Assembly: GCA_027475525.1 (NCBI GenBank)
Contig: JAMWFC010000116.1
Location: 743,826-807,825 of the forward strand
Length of the DNA: 64,000 bases
Direction of reading: 5' to 3'
Source: Macrolepiota albuminosa
Taxonomy: Eukaryota; Basidiomycota; Agaricomycetes; Agaricales; Agaricaceae
Shown: piece by piece, positions 12,382 to 24,800 of the stretch
Layout: the number at the start of each line of letters is the position of its first letter
Position numbering within the stretch: the first letter of the stretch is position 1
Notes under the pieces: generated by a model
What the model saw: the letters and a program-made list of their open reading frames with translations, nothing else
Told to the model about the DNA's origin: nothing
Databases searched by the model: none
Translations under genes and position numbers: made by a program

Positions 12382-13995
12382 ATGAGTTCCTCTACATCTC
12401 AACATATGTCCGGATTCAGCGATCTACCTTTGGAAGTTCTGGTCGAGATCCTGAAGCATGCCCATTGGCGTGACTTGCTTATCATGAGGCAGGTGGGTCC
12501 ATCGATTTTAATAAAAAAGCAAGAAATAGATCGATGTCTGTAGGTTTGCAAACAACTAAATGACGTCTCACGAACACGGGAAGTGTGGACGGCCCAGTAT
12601 CAAAGTTATTTGGCAGAGAACAAATTCAGTTTGGCAGCGGAAGCAAGACTCGACAAGTATTCAGCCCCGGAACTGGAGTCCTGGGTCTTGCAACGACGAG
12701 GTGTCGATTGGGAATGTGATTCTTGTCCTGTTTATAAGCGCGAGCTCTGCTTTGACGCTGTTTCGTTGACTTTGGTCCCGGGTGGACGCTGGCTTCTTGC
12801 CACCAATTACCACTGTGGTTCAGTTTCGTGCTTTGACCTTGAAGTAGATCCCCTTTGGATTCAAACATTAACACCAACTCGTGGCAACGCAGGCGAATTG
12901 ACCTTTCGCACAGCCATTGACATTGATCCTGCGAGTCCAACGTTGAAGTTTTTCATGGTCACGTATCCTGAACAATACTATGGTCAGTTGCATTCCAGTC
13001 CTATGCGTAACACGAATGATACTGACTCGAATCCTGGAATCATATCAGACCCGTCCGTAGCTGCTTCTATTGATCTGTTTCGGTCTGTCAGCCTGGATCT
13101 TATGTTTTGGTCTGTCGAACTGCGTGGACATGGGTCCCGTGCATTGCTGGAAGAACGTCTTTTACATTCTTTTCCAGCGACTGAGCCCGATAACGATGTA
13201 ATTTCTGTCAGTCTTTCTGGTAATTTATTGGCCAGGCTTATGTGTGACTCTGAGTCTCGGCCATATATCGAAATCTTTGACTGGAAGTCCTCGACGGCGT
13301 CTGTGCATCGTAGAACGGTTATTTTCCCTGATGTTCGAAACTGTAGACCCTCGGTATGTGAGGTTCCCTTCATCCGATGCACACAAGCATTTATATAGGC
13401 GATTTAGGATTCCATATTGCTACTTCCTGGACGCCAGTTGGTTTTTCTCACCTATGGTGTCTTCTTATACGACATAGGAACAATGACCGATGATCAACCT
13501 ATCGCCCCCGTAATCCCCCAGGTTCCCTCAGAAGCACGATGGTCACAACCATCAATTGACGGTTATATGGATAGGTTTACATACCATCAATCGATTCAGC
13601 ACAACGATGCCGTTGTTCTTGTTATGACTCGCGAACAGCAAGTTTGGCATCTGGTGGTTCCTCATAATGTTGAGCATCCACCACGTCTCGTGGACTATAT
13701 GGATATACCTTACGAATATACGCTACGGGCGGCTGTAACAAACAAGGTGCTTTTGGAGAAGGAATCCTGCGCTTTCAGGATTCGCGCAGATCGGGATTAT
13801 CTGGCTGACATGACAATTGGACCCGCGAAACTTCCTCGTGAAACTACATGTTTACTCCGCACACCATCTGGGTTTGACTACAGCAGAGACTTCAATTCCT
13901 TTCTCTTGGCTGAGGACATTGGACGCATCGTAATCGATGTCGGAGATGAAACATTCTACGTTCTTGATACGTCTAGATTTCCCAAATTTGGTTGA
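12382..13995 (+). CDS. F-box protein
   Basis: Three exons (12382-12492, 12544-13353, 13408-13995) give 502 residues with consistent phases. The N-terminus, FSDLPLEVLVEILKHAHWRD followed by RQVCKQLNDV across the first intron, is a typical F-box that would bind Skp1 in an SCF ubiquitin ligase. The rest has no recognisable substrate domain; it contains beta-rich segments such as LTLVPGGRWLLA, as in many agaricomycete F-box proteins whose C-terminal half resembles a degenerate WD-type fold. The downstream acceptor at 13407 was chosen because the nearer AG (13399) leads to a stop. A truncated relative lies at 14216-14374. Confidence 0.88.
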
Positions 13996-14215
13996 TGTGT
14001 AACATCTTATATTCGATGTAAACTGAAGGGTCTTGTTTAGCGACTCGAAATGCGAGGCAACCAGAACTGTATAACGAGGTGTATTGATGTTTGCAAATAG
14101 TAATAATGTACATACCTGTATAACGAGGTGAATTGAGCTAAGGAAAAGTGCTACGGGGTGTCCCAACTATGTGTGGCTACCTGATTCTCTTACGTAAGTA
14201 AGAGAAAGGGACAGG

Positions 14216-14374
14216 TCAGTATCGAACTTATTGGGCGGAGAAAAATTCAGTTTGGCAGCGGAAGAAAGTCTCAACAGATATTTAGCCCTGGAACTGGAGT
14301 CCTGGATCTTGCAACAAAGAGGTGTCAATTGGAAATGCAATTATCTTTGTCCTGTTTATGAGCGCAAGCTCTCC
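14216..14374 (+). pseudogene. Truncated F-box gene fragment
   Basis: This matches exon 2 of the F-box gene around 12597-12750: EKFSLAAEESLNRY, LELESWILQQRGVNW and LCPVYERKLS are close variants of its residues. It has no F-box or downstream part, and ends exactly at the T tract that marks the LINE 3' end. It is therefore a partial tandem duplicate cut by the LINE insertion or formed with it. The continuing part of the paralogue is not found on the far side of the LINE within this window. Confidence 0.8.
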
Positions 14375-14636
14375 TTTTTTTTTTTTTTTTTTTTTTTTTT
14401 TGGAGAAGCGTTCGATAGTGAGGAGGCAGACGCCCTAGGCGTCTACCTTACACCCGCTGTACTGCTCACCTGGGATTAAAACCAGGTTCTGACGGGTCGG
14501 GCAGTTAATTAGATTTAGGTACTCCGCGAGGAAATGCCTTTACGCACTAGTGTGGGGCTACGGGCCCTGGGATAGATTCTAACCCACTAAAACCCCGCCT
14601 TGGGCAGCTTCATTGTGGTCACTGATCGTACTGACG

Positions 14637-16148
14637 TCAATGACCCCGGTGCTCTCCCACGTCTCCGTAACTAGTTATATTTGGTATTGATATTTTCCCT
14701 AGTTTGCGATTTGTCAGTTTTACATCAATTTCAGCTCTCTTTAGTATAGCCGCATTCCATCTGTTTGCAACCTCGATTGCGGAGTGGGGGTTATCATCGT
14801 TTTGAATAACTCTCTCGCATCTTAGGCTCCATATTAGCTGTGCTGCTTCTATGATTAGAATCTTATGCAATCGGGATAGGCCTTGTGATGCTCGGCCATC
14901 TTCATACATGGTCATTAGTGGGCTGCCTAGAATATAGCTTATTTCCTGTTTGGGTAGGGCTTTGCCTGTCCTATTGTTCCATATGTTTCTCACCATATCC
15001 CAAACTAGAGCTTGTCCAGTGCATGTGCACTCAGATAGGATATGGTTGAGAGAGTCCTCATTGTTATCATGTTTGCATATACTTCTTGCTTTCAATTCAG
15101 GGCTCATTGTGGGGTGGTTCCAGTATTGTCCAACCTTATATGTGTCATGCGCGCACTTCCACAGGAAGATTCTTTGGGGTTTGGAGAAGTCTTTGCTTCT
15201 GAAGCTAAGCCATATTTGCTTATCGCTCAGGCACCTTTTGTTGACCTTGGACATACAGGCTTTTATGTTCCGTATCATCGTGCTTGTTCTTGGTCTCTGG
15301 GGTACTGATTTCATTTCTCTTATTGTCTTATATGCAATTGCCTGGGTAATCTTCGATAGTTTAGCCCCTGTTAGGTGCAACTCTGTGGGTATAGGGGGGA
15401 GGATTGTGAGTCTGTCATTTTTCAGGGCTCTTTTTGCCATTTGTGTTGCCCTAATTTCAAGCGGTGATATTTGGGATTCTGCTATGTCTTGGAGGAGTCT
15501 GGGTGCCATGTGCATTCTTAGTCAACCAATGGTGGTCCTCAACAGGCCTGCGTTACTTGAGCCTAGGAACCCCATGTCCTCCTTTTCCTTAAGTTTGGTC
15601 ATTATGTTTTCAATGGTGTCTGCCAATCTGATATTCAAGGTTAGTGGGGTTCTTATTCCCACTTTCATTGAGGCCAGTAGTATTGCGAGGAGGTCGCCTC
15701 CTCCTCCTGGATCTTGTTCTAGGCTGAACCATTTTCCTTCTGTATCTAGGTCATTTCTGTCGACACAAGTGACACCGGCTCCCATAAGGCTTCCTTGTGT
15801 TACATTTTGATATGGCTTACTTGTCCCTTTTACAAAGGCTACAATGGGTCCCTGTAGGCTATCATATGGTTGGCATTTATAGGTTTTATTTTGTACAGGG
15901 CCTGATGTAAAAATTCTAAAGATGTCCGTGAGGGAGCCCTCCGTGGCTAGGGTGCTGTTGAACTTTATCCCTGGTGTTGGTTCTCTGTTTTGAGCATTCT
16001 CCTTGTTTTCAGCCCTACAGTCATCTGGTTGGGGGGCCCTTGGGTCCCACTTTTCCAGGAGAGTTCCGATCATATCTTTTGCCCAGTTGGAGCATGAGTG
16101 TGGGTGGTTGCAGTTACCTCCATGTTCATTGCCATACAACTCTGGCAC
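14637..16148 (-). pseudogene. LINE ORF2 C-terminal part: RNase H-like and zinc-binding domains
   Basis: Frame 16148-15522 follows the RT after a frameshift and looks like the RNase H-type segment of fungal LINEs (GSLMGAGVTCVDRND, then KWFSLEQDPGGGGDLLAI). Frame 15515-14637 contains WLSFRSKDFSKPQRIFLWKC, ARSICKHDNNEDSLNHILSEC and LVWDMVRNIW, the pattern of the reverse-transcriptase-associated zinc-binding domain found at LINE C-termini. The two frames are separated by a stop, so this part is broken too. Confidence 0.65.
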
Positions 16149-18808
16149 TCACATTCATCCATTTCAAGGTGGTTTTCATCTTCCTGTAGTGACGCTATTC
16201 TTTTTGTGTCACCCACAGTGACCATTCTATGGTTCGTCTTCAAGCATTCTGCTACTTTCCCATGGTTCATTCTCCTTAACTTTGGTTGTGCAAAATAGTG
16301 GTACCAAAGTACCTCTTTCCGATAATCAGGAGAGCCAATTGGGATGATTTCTGTCTTGGCCTTATTGAAGTTTGCCTTCGACGCAATGCACCAGTTGTTG
16401 AGAATCTTGTTAAGTGTTTCTAGGTCATCGTCTTCCAATAGGAAGGTTGTTGTATCATCTGCGAAGAGATTTGCTATTAGTTTTTCGGTGTGCCCTGGAA
16501 TAGAGTATCCCTTAAGGGTCGAGGTGCAAAGTGATGCAGCGAGTGGTTCAATTGCTAGATCAAAGAGAAGGCATGACAGCGGGTCTCCTTGCCTGACTCC
16601 TCTGGTTACATTCCATGGTGAACTTAGTATTCCATTTATCATTATTTGCATTTTAGCTCCTTTGTACAGGGATTTTACTGTGTTGATAAAGGTAGTTGGA
16701 ATCCCAAATTTTACAAGAGTTCTCCACAGATACTCATGATCAATTTTGTCGTACACCTTTTCTTGGTCTAAGGCCACTATTAGGCCATTAACTTCCTTTG
16801 CCTCAGCATAATAGATCATCATGCATATGAGCTTGGTCTGCTCTGTTAGACTCCTCCCAGGGATAAAGCCTGCTTGGCTGGGGTGAATGAGGTCAGTAAT
16901 TACTACTGCGAGACAGTTAGCGAGTGCTTTTGTGAACAGCTTATAGTCAGTGTTTAGGCATGTGATGGGTCTGTAATTCGCTATGTCTGTTTTCTCATTC
17001 TTCTCATAAATAGGGCACATCCATCTGTCCAAGAAGGGGGAGTCTTCCATGATCCCATGCCATTGTATATCCTCACATGCTAGTCTGAGCAGTTTGATAA
17101 GGTCACAGGTTGTTTTTTGTGAGCCTCCTCTTTGGTTGAGTCTGGCATCATTGATGAACTGCCCATTCATTGATTTCCAGAATTTGTATGGGATGCCATC
17201 TGGGCCAGGAGCTGAACTATTGTTTGATTTCTTTAGAGCCTTCATCAATTCCTTGTACTCAATAATTTTGTTAAGGCTATCACTCTGCACCTGGGTTGTA
17301 TGCGCTTCAATTGTGTCAAGCACTTTATTTATTTTCTCTTCTCTGAGTTCATGTGTAACAATGCGACACTGGTCTTGCAGGGTATCATGATACGTCCTTC
17401 CTAGCTCTGCCATTTTTGTAGAGTCTGTCTCATAGGTTGATTCAAAAGCTGTTGGGTTTGGCTTTTTCAGCACATATATTAGGTCTCTTGGTTGGGCTTG
17501 TTTGTTATTTCTAGTCCAGTATTTGCACAACATTTCGCCTTCAATTCTGTTCTTCACTGCTATTGCTTCTCTCTTAGCCATGTGATATTTAAACGTTAGG
17601 TTGGTTAGGTCTTTTGTATTTTGTTTTAGCCTATTTCTCTTATCAGTTTCTTCCAGATTCCCTTCTGAGAGTACTCTATCCCTTTTGTGCTCTAGTTTTG
17701 ACCTCTCTCTGAGGTACTTGGGAACAATCTCTCTTTCACGCTCTTTTGCCATGGTAAGTAGGTTATCTTTCCATTTATTATAAATTGACTGCAGGTTCTT
17801 TTCTGCACTACACCTGCCAGCTAGCAATTTTATTTCGTTCATAGCTAGTGTCCCAGTACTCATTGCGAATTTTCTGAACTTCCCGTCCTTAATGATGTGT
17901 GACTTCAGTGTCTATCTGCCTCTACCTATCATAGGGGAGTTGGTGTGGGCAATTTGAACTGTGGTGATGAGGTGATCAGTACCTGGGATTGCCGATGGGT
18001 ATATTTTCCAGTCTCATGCAGAAACTGATATATGGTCTGTCATGTAGATCCTATCAATTCTAGACATTGACGATGTCGCATCCTGGGTGAAGAAATATGC
18101 TCTTCTTGTTGGGAAGGTGTCTTGCCAGGAGTCCTTGACATATAGCATCTGTTTAAGGGCATCTATGGCCTTGGTGGCTTCGATCGGGTCATCTTTCATT
18201 GGGGCTTTATCTTGGGCATCTTCAACCATGTTGAAGTCTCCTAGAATCACATCTACTTTGGCCTGGGGATTTAGGATGAAGTATCATCTGATTACATCCC
18301 AGAATTCTCCGTTCTCAATACCATCACTTTCTTTTACATTAGGCGCATACACATTCAGAACATTGATCACTTCATCTTTGTGCCATTTGACAGGGGTCCA
18401 TATTGCACGTCCAGCAACAATCTCTATTATGTTTGCTTCCTGGGCATTTATTAGGTTCCGATTTAGTACAGTGGCGACACCTCCTTTGCCTGTTGGGTTT
18501 TCTGGGTCAGAGGAAAAGAAGATTTTCATTCTTTTCCCAAAGAGGAGTTCCAATTCTTTCTTTCTATCATCATTGAGGTGGGCTTCCTGGATTGCAAGGA
18601 TTCCTATCTTATTGTCTCTTATCAGTTGGTTGACGTGGTACCATTTCGATCCTGTACTAGGAGAGGCTGAGTTTTGGAAGCCTCTGATATTTAGGGTGCT
18701 GATGCGTAATGCAGCTTTTGTATTTTTGCATGATTTGTTGTTATGGGGAATTGTGGGACACATTGGTGTTGCGGGTGGCATTTGGTCCACTGTATTGGGA
18801 GTAGTCAT
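16070..18808 (-). pseudogene. LINE ORF2: endonuclease and reverse transcriptase
   Basis: The endonuclease runs from the ATG at 18808 (LRISTLNIRGFQ, ILAIQEAHL, then ILGDFNMVED and SRIDRIYMTD) and would nick target DNA. In-frame stops occur at 18284-18286 and 18014-18016, and one more lies near 17915. The RT frame (17863-16070) shows APGPDGIPYKFW, ITCLNTDYKLFTK, QAGFIPGRS, VRQGDPLSCLLF and LFADDTTTFL, with the catalytic FADD intact. All segments up to 16070 lie in one frame, so the damage is mostly point nonsense mutations. Confidence 0.85.
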
Positions 18809-18957
18809 GTCAAAGTTGCATGGTAGTAGAACACCGTTTATGTCTGGTAATCTGGAATGCCCTTGTGCAAAGGCCTGCTGGTCATGTCAAAGTTGCATGG
18901 TAGTAGAACACCGTTTATGTCTGGTAATCTGGAATGCCCTTGTGCAAAGGCCTGCTG
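18804..18957. repeat. 77-bp direct tandem duplication in LINE 5' coding region
   Basis: Two abutting 77-bp copies begin at 18804 and 18881 (GTCATGTCAAAGTTGC). They lie immediately left of the gypsy TSD. The same spacing recurs over 20 times in unrelated sequence, which points to an assembly artefact. Confidence 0.9.
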
Positions 18958-18965
18958 GCCATTTG

Positions 18966-19692
18966 TGTCAGGTTCCGCTGAATCGGGGGCTTTCCGGGAA
19001 AGCGACGCCCTTACAATGCGGACTTGATCTACGGATACTCGGGTGTCTGGAACTCCGGGGCTAGGACTCCGGGGTTCAAGACGAGGACAGGAGTAATCCC
19101 GGGAGAGGGGACTAGAGTCCGGGGGTTTTGGATGAGAGTAGCTGAGGGTTAGAGGGGGTCGAGTCGTGAACCGGAGGTTCTAAGACGAGACCAAGTTAGT
19201 AATTTAAGAGTCGCGAAGTGCGTACCAAACTTATAGCACGCGAATACCAAGGCGTGCCAGTCGAAGCGTACCAAACGAGGCGTACCAGTCAAACAGAGGG
19301 CACGCAATATCCAAGTAACAGTTATGCAAAGTATGTAATATCAAGACTAGCGAATACAACAGGGAACTATGCTATAAGTACTACGGGAACGTGTCTCGGG
19401 GTTCCGGGGTGTCTAGGATGAGTTCCGGGGGCCATTGAGTAGCGGGCAGGGACTGTATACCGGGATCGCGCGTGTGGGCCGCGCGATCAATTGGCGCGGG
19501 TGGAGCCGTGATGCGTGATGCGTGATGGGATCGTTGATCGGGGCTGGTGGCGGCTGATGGCGGTCCTTGATGCGCGTGATGGCGGTGTCGGCGTTCGTGA
19601 TGGCGGGGCGTGTCCTGTGGGGTCGGAGGGAGGGTCCCGGAGGGTGTTCCGGGAGTGTCCCGGGGTGGGCCCGGAGGGGAGGGGTCGTGACA
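18966..19692 (-). repeat. 3' LTR of chromovirus copy 1
   Basis: It begins TGTCAGGTTCC and ends GGTCGTGACA on the plus strand (TG...CA ends). It contains a TATA-like TTATAG on the minus strand near 19370 and, about 28 bases downstream, AGTCTTGATATTA, which is complementary to the PBS. A polypurine tract (minus strand GGGGGGGGTGA, 19693-19703) abuts it inside the element. Confidence 0.95.
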
Positions 19693-19819
19693 TCACCCCC
19701 CCCTCAGCGCCGAGACCCTCCGAGGCGCGCGTAGCCGGTGGTTCGGACCGGGGTCAACCGTGGGATCCGGCACCTGACCTGCCACGTATCGAAAAAAAAT
19801 TTTACCGTCAAGTTCAACC

Positions 19820-21543
19820 ATGTCGCGTACGCCTACGCATTCCCCGACGCCCCCGCAAACGAACGAGGTCGCGCCCCTCATGTCGTGGGAAGCCCGGGAT
19901 GCGCGTTACCGGGTTCGTCTTGACCGGGAGCGCGTGGCGGCGCTCGCACAACAACGTGAGTGCTCTCGTGCTGGTCTGCTTACCGCGGCTGACTTTTCCC
20001 CTTCAGAACAACGATCTTCCCCCGCTCCGGAGGCGGGTCCCAGCCGTCTTCCGGAGCCTGCCTCTGGTGGCCCCCCGGCGTCGTCATCCGGTCGTCCCGC
20101 GCCTACCTTTGCGCGGATGACCGTCCGCCCTCCGCGCCGTCGCCCTTCCCCGCGTCCTCGTCTCGTCGCTCCTCGTTTCCGGCGGTCCGGGATGGGCACG
20201 GGGACCATCTCCGTGGTCCCGGAGGATCGGCGCGTCCCGTGGGAGGGCGTATCCCAGGAGCAATTCGAGCATGCCCTGGAGAGGCCCCGGGGCCTGCCGT
20301 CCCATGCTTGGTGTGTTAGCAATGGCCCGGTAGGTGGTCTCTTGCTCCCGACCTTCGTAGCTGATTCGCCTAGTGCCTCCACTGCGCCCGCCGGCAGGTC
20401 TCCTGCCTGTTTGAAGCCCCGGCCCCCTCATCTCGACGGGACACCTCAGTGTGCGAGGCGTGCCGCCTCAATCACGAGCGGTGTTCCGTCTCGGCGCTGT
20501 GGAGGGCGTACGGTACGTCGCGGGAGCAGGGGTGGCCGTTGGAGGGAGTGACCCGGAGGATGGGGGTGGAGGAGAGGACCTGGGTAGCGGAGCCGGAGGG
20601 GGTCCCGGAGGAAGTGCCAGCTGGGGGTTCGGGGGGGGCGACCGCGGGTAGTTCGGGAGGGGCAGGGAGGGGAGTCGTCCGGGTAGGGGGCCGGGGCCGG
20701 CCCGTGGTGCTGATCACGCGCCGGGTCACCCGGTCCGGTCTCCAGGGGCAGGCTGGGGGGCGGCCAGACAAGGGGAAGCGGCGGGCGTCGCCCAGTCCCT
20801 CCCCGGGGCCATCGAAGAGGGCGCGTCTGCCCTCAGAGACCCCGCCCCCGGCTTCCCCGCCCCGTTTGTCCCCGGCGGTATTTTCGCCTCTGTCGGGGCG
20901 GCCCCTGGGGGCGGGCGTGGGGGTCCTGCTGGAGCGCCCGGGGGAGTCCGAGGAGGCCGACGTGCGGAGGGAGCTGGAGGTGGGCCGGGAGGCGCGTCGA
21001 CAGCTGGAGGAGGCCCGAACCGCCCGGGGGGAGGCGGAGGCGGAGCGGGATGCGCTGCGGGTGAGGTTGGAGCAGGGAGTGGGGATCCCGGAGAGGGCCC
21101 CCTCGGGACAGGAGGTGGTGGAGGCTCTGCGCCGTGACGTGGTGGTCGCGCGCATGGCATCTCTCAGTGAGTCCCATGTCCCCGAATTGCTTCGTCTGCT
21201 AACGTCTCCAGGCTGGGCCCGGGAGCACCGCCTGCTCCTGGATGGGGCTGCCGCGGCGCTGGCCTCGCTACAGGAGGGCCAGCGCCCGGAGGTGACGACC
21301 CCTGGGGTGGAGCGGGGCCTCGGCTTGCTGGCGCGGGTGGTGTCGGCCCACCGGCGGAGAAACGTGCCGGCCCCGGGCTCTTGGTTCGAGAGGGTCTTGG
21401 ACGAGGGGGAGCCCCTGCCGTCCTGGGAGCAACTGGCGGAGGAGACGTTGCGGGAGCATGGCCCGGGTGGGAGGGAGGAGGGGTTCCGGGGGTGGCCTGG
21501 GGAGGGAGAAGGGAGCGAGGAGGTTCCGGGGCCCCAGCGTTAG
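19820..21543 (+). CDS. Antisense gene inside chromovirus: Cys6 zinc-cluster-like, coiled-coil protein
   Basis: This gene is opposite to gag-pol, between pol and the 3' LTR. Three exons (19820-19955, 20007-20329, 20374-21543) with GTGAGT/CAG and GTAGGT/TAG introns keep phase and give 542 residues. At exon 3 start lies C154-x2-C157-x6-C164-x15-C180-x2-C183-x6-C190 (CLHCARRQVSC and CEACRLNHERC), the spacing type of fungal Zn2Cys6 clusters but with a longer loop. Then come SALWRA, EQGWPLEG, an NLS-like KGKRRASPSPSPGPSKR, a Glu/Arg-rich coiled coil (EARRQLEEARTARGEAEAER) and a conserved C-terminal helical region (GWAREHRLLLDGAAAAL). It may be a nuclear DNA-binding or regulatory protein of the element; function is unknown. 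The homologous gene in copy 2 is at 62792-64000. Confidence 0.7.
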
Positions 21544-21810
21544 GGGGTTCCCTTTTTTCTTGTCGTGTCGTTTTTCTTGTTCTGTCCCTATACTGTAGAA
21601 TTTTGTAGCAATAGAAAGTGTATATACTCGGTTTCGTACTCGAAATGGTGTAAGTAAAGTGGCAGGAAAAACGAGGAAGTGTACCTTGCCCAGAATCCGG
21701 GGCGTTACTGTGAAGAAAGTACTAAAAGAGAGTAAGATCTAGAAAGGGAAAGCAGAAAATATACATGGGAGTTGAATCCCTACTGATCCCAGAGGCGGGG
21801 GTTACGCCCA

Positions 21811-24800
21811 CTACTGCCGTCTGTGAGTCCTGCGCCCGGGAAGGTCGTTCCCCGGGTGCCGCTGTTGGTAGTCCCGGAGTTTGTCGGGGGCGCCATCGAG
21901 GTTTCGGCGCGGCTCCCAAGTGTCGTCTTCCGGGCCGTATCCCTTCCACCGTACGAGGAAGTGGGGTCGTCCACGAATGTTCCGGGAGTCGAGGATGTCT
22001 TCAACCTCGTAGTGGTACTCGTCCTCGACCTCGACCGGGGGAGGGGGCTCGGGGCGTCGTTCAGGGAAGGGATCCGGGGGGTGTCGTTCCAGGAGGCGGA
22101 CGTGGAATACCGGGTGCAGACCTTTTAGCCCCGGGGGGAGCTCGATCTTGTAGGCGTGGGATGAGACCTTCTTCAATATTTTGAACGGGCCGAGACGCTT
22201 GTGATCGAGTTTTGGAGAGGGCCGGCGGGTGCGGAGGTGTCGCCGATCTAACCATACCTTTGTTCCGGGGGCCCAGTCGGGGGTGTCCTCCCGTTTCCGG
22301 TCGGCGTGTTTCACGTAGGCCCGGTTTGCGGTGTCGATCTCTTCCCGGAGAAACTCGTGAAGGGATTGGAGATCCCGGGCGACCTCATGGGCGGCGTGCG
22401 ACGGGATGTCCCGGAGCGAGAGCGTCAGTCGAGGGTGGTATCCCTTGTTGGCAAAGAAGGGTGATACCCCGGTGGCAGAGTGCGGCGTGTTGTTGTACGT
22501 GAACTCGGCCAGGGGGAGCTCGGCGCGCCAGTCGTCCTGCAAGTAGTTGACGTACAGCCGGAGATACTGCTCAAGGGACTGGTTGACCCTTTCGGTTTGT
22601 CCGTCGGTTTCGGGGTGGTAGGCGGTAGAGAGGTTAGTCTTTACTTCAAGTGCCTTACACAGGGAAGTCCAAAACTTGGACACGAAGAGGGGGCCCCGGT
22701 CGGAGACGATGTCGTCCGGGAGACCATGCTTGGCGAAGACGTGCTCGAGGAACAGCCGGGCGAAGTCCGGGGCGGTATCCGTGGTGTGGCAGGGTAGGAA
22801 GATGCCCTGTTTGGTTAGCCTGCACACAACGACGAGAATGGCATCGAACCCTTCAGATTCCGGGAGCTCGACGATGTGGTCCAGAGATATTGAGGACCAG
22901 GGGCGTCGTCCGACCGGCAGGGGTTTCAGGAGTCCGTACGGTCGGTGTCGGGGGACCTTGGCCCGGAGGCAGGGCTCGCACGATCGAATGTAACGGGTCA
23001 CGTCCTTCTTCAACCCTGGCCAAAAGTAAGTCCGGGAGATGAGCTGGAGGGTCTTACGTATTCCAGGATGTCCCCGGAGCTTGTGGTCGTGGTGTTGACG
23101 GAGGACGTCGTAGCGAAGTCGGGCGTGATCCGGGACGTAGATGCGGCCGTCCCGGAGGAGGAGTTTTTCGTCGGGGGACAGGGAGAAGGCGGAGTCCCGG
23201 TCGGTTCCATCAGGGGGGTTGCGGGGGTCGTGATCGGTGAAGTACTTGTCTCGGGGGGCGCGGCGAATCCGACTCAGGGTCCCTTCCTCGTTTAAGATCA
23301 GTACGGCATTCAGATGTTCGGGAGGGATCACCACGCGATGATTTAACGCATTACGTTCCGCCTCGAACGACTTCTTGGGGTAGACGTCCGGACGGCGGGT
23401 GAGGGCGTCGGGCTTGGCGCCAAGTCGTCCCGGGCGGTATTGGATCGTGAAGTCGTATTCCGAGAGGATCTCGGACCATCGGGCCTGCCGTCGACTGAGT
23501 TGCTTGGTCGTGGTGAAGTACTGCAGGTTATTATGATCCGAGTAGACCTGGATCCGGTGTCGGGCTCCCTCGAGGTAGGCTCGCCACTGCTTGAAGGCTT
23601 CGACGATGGCGAGAAGTTCCTTGTCGTAGATGTCGTAGTTGAGCTCGGCGTCGATCATGGACCGGGTGTAGAAGGCGACTGGCCGGGGCTCCCCGCCGTC
23701 AGGTTCCATCTGCGAGAGGATCCCGGCGATGGCGTAGTCGGAGGCGTCACATTCCAGGATGATCGGGAGGGCCGGGTCGTAGTGCCGGAGTACCGGGGCG
23801 ACTGTGAAAGCCTCCTTGAGCAAGTTAAAGACGCTCTGGCACTTACTGTCCCAGTTCCAGGCGATGTCCTTGCGCGTGAGCCGGTTGAGGGGTTTCGTAA
23901 TCCCGGAGTAGTTGTCTATAAACCTCCGGTAGAAGTTAGCGAAACCCAGGAAGGACTGTACTTCCTTGACATTCCGGGGCTGCGGCCAGTTGACGATGGC
24001 CTCGACCTTGTGGGGGTCCATGCGAACGCCATTCGGGGATACTATGACGCCAAGATACTCAACCTCTTCCGTATGGAATGAACACTTCTCGGGCTTGGCG
24101 TGGAGATTGTGCTCCCGGAGGCGTTCGAGGACTTGCCGGACGTGCTTCTGGTGATCCTCCTTCGAGTCGGAATAGATGAGGATGTCGTCCAGGTAGACTA
24201 TCACGAAGACGTCGCTCATGTCGTGGAAGATGTCGTTCATGAAGTATTGGAACGTGGCGGGGGAGTTAGTCATTCCGAAAGGCATTACAAGGTACTCAAA
24301 CAGACCATACCGCGTGCGGAACGCGGTTTTCCACTCGTGTCCCGGGGCGATGCGGACGTTGTTGTAGCCGGAGCGGAGGTCGATCTTCGTGTAGACCTTG
24401 GCACTGCGAAGCCGATCGACCAGATCGCCGATGAGCGGGAGCGGGTAGCGGTTCTTCTTGGTGATCTTGTTGAGTCCCCGGTAGTCGACACAGAGTCGGA
24501 GCGAGCCGTCCTTCTTCTTGGCGAATAGAACCGGGGCTCCGGCGGCGGAGGCGGAGGGTCGGATGAATCCCTTACCGAGCATCTCGTCGAGGTAGTCCTT
24601 GAGGGCCCGGAGTTCGACCTCCGACATGTTGTAGACCTTGCCGAAAGGGGGGGTGGCTCCTTCCTCGAGGTCGATGGTGTGATCATAGGGGCGGTGAGGG
24701 GGGATCTCCTTGGCGTCTCCTTCGGAGAATACGTCAGCGAACTCGTGATACTCCGGGGGAACTACTTCTCGGAGGATCTGCTCCTCGGTTTTCTGTTCCG

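Larger units (their letters stand above)
14375..18965 (-). mobile_element. LINE retrotransposon (non-LTR), degenerate; 5' part continues at 29907
   Basis: A 27-nt T tract (14375-14401) is the poly(A) tail of a minus-strand LINE. Going right come a 3' UTR (about 14402-14636), a CCHC-like C-terminal domain, an RNase H-like region, a reverse transcriptase and an apurinic endonuclease. The gypsy element at 18966-29906 is inserted in its 5' part, with TSD ATTTG. Joining the flanks across the gypsy restores a continuous minus frame (DDITPLLLPN on the right joining GQQAFAQGHS on the left). Domain order suggests a Tad1/I-type LINE. In-frame TGA codons and a frameshift make it inactive. Confidence 0.85.

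Noticed and set aside
14950..15810. Long plus-strand open frame of 286 residues rich in Leu and Phe
   Set aside because: It is the antisense shadow of the LINE C-terminal coding region; its hydrophobic look comes from the complement of charged codons.
18087..19064. Plus-strand open frame of 325 residues spanning LINE and LTR
   Set aside because: It runs through the 77-bp duplication, the LINE-gypsy junction and into the LTR, so it cannot be a real gene; it is a shadow of the endonuclease frame.
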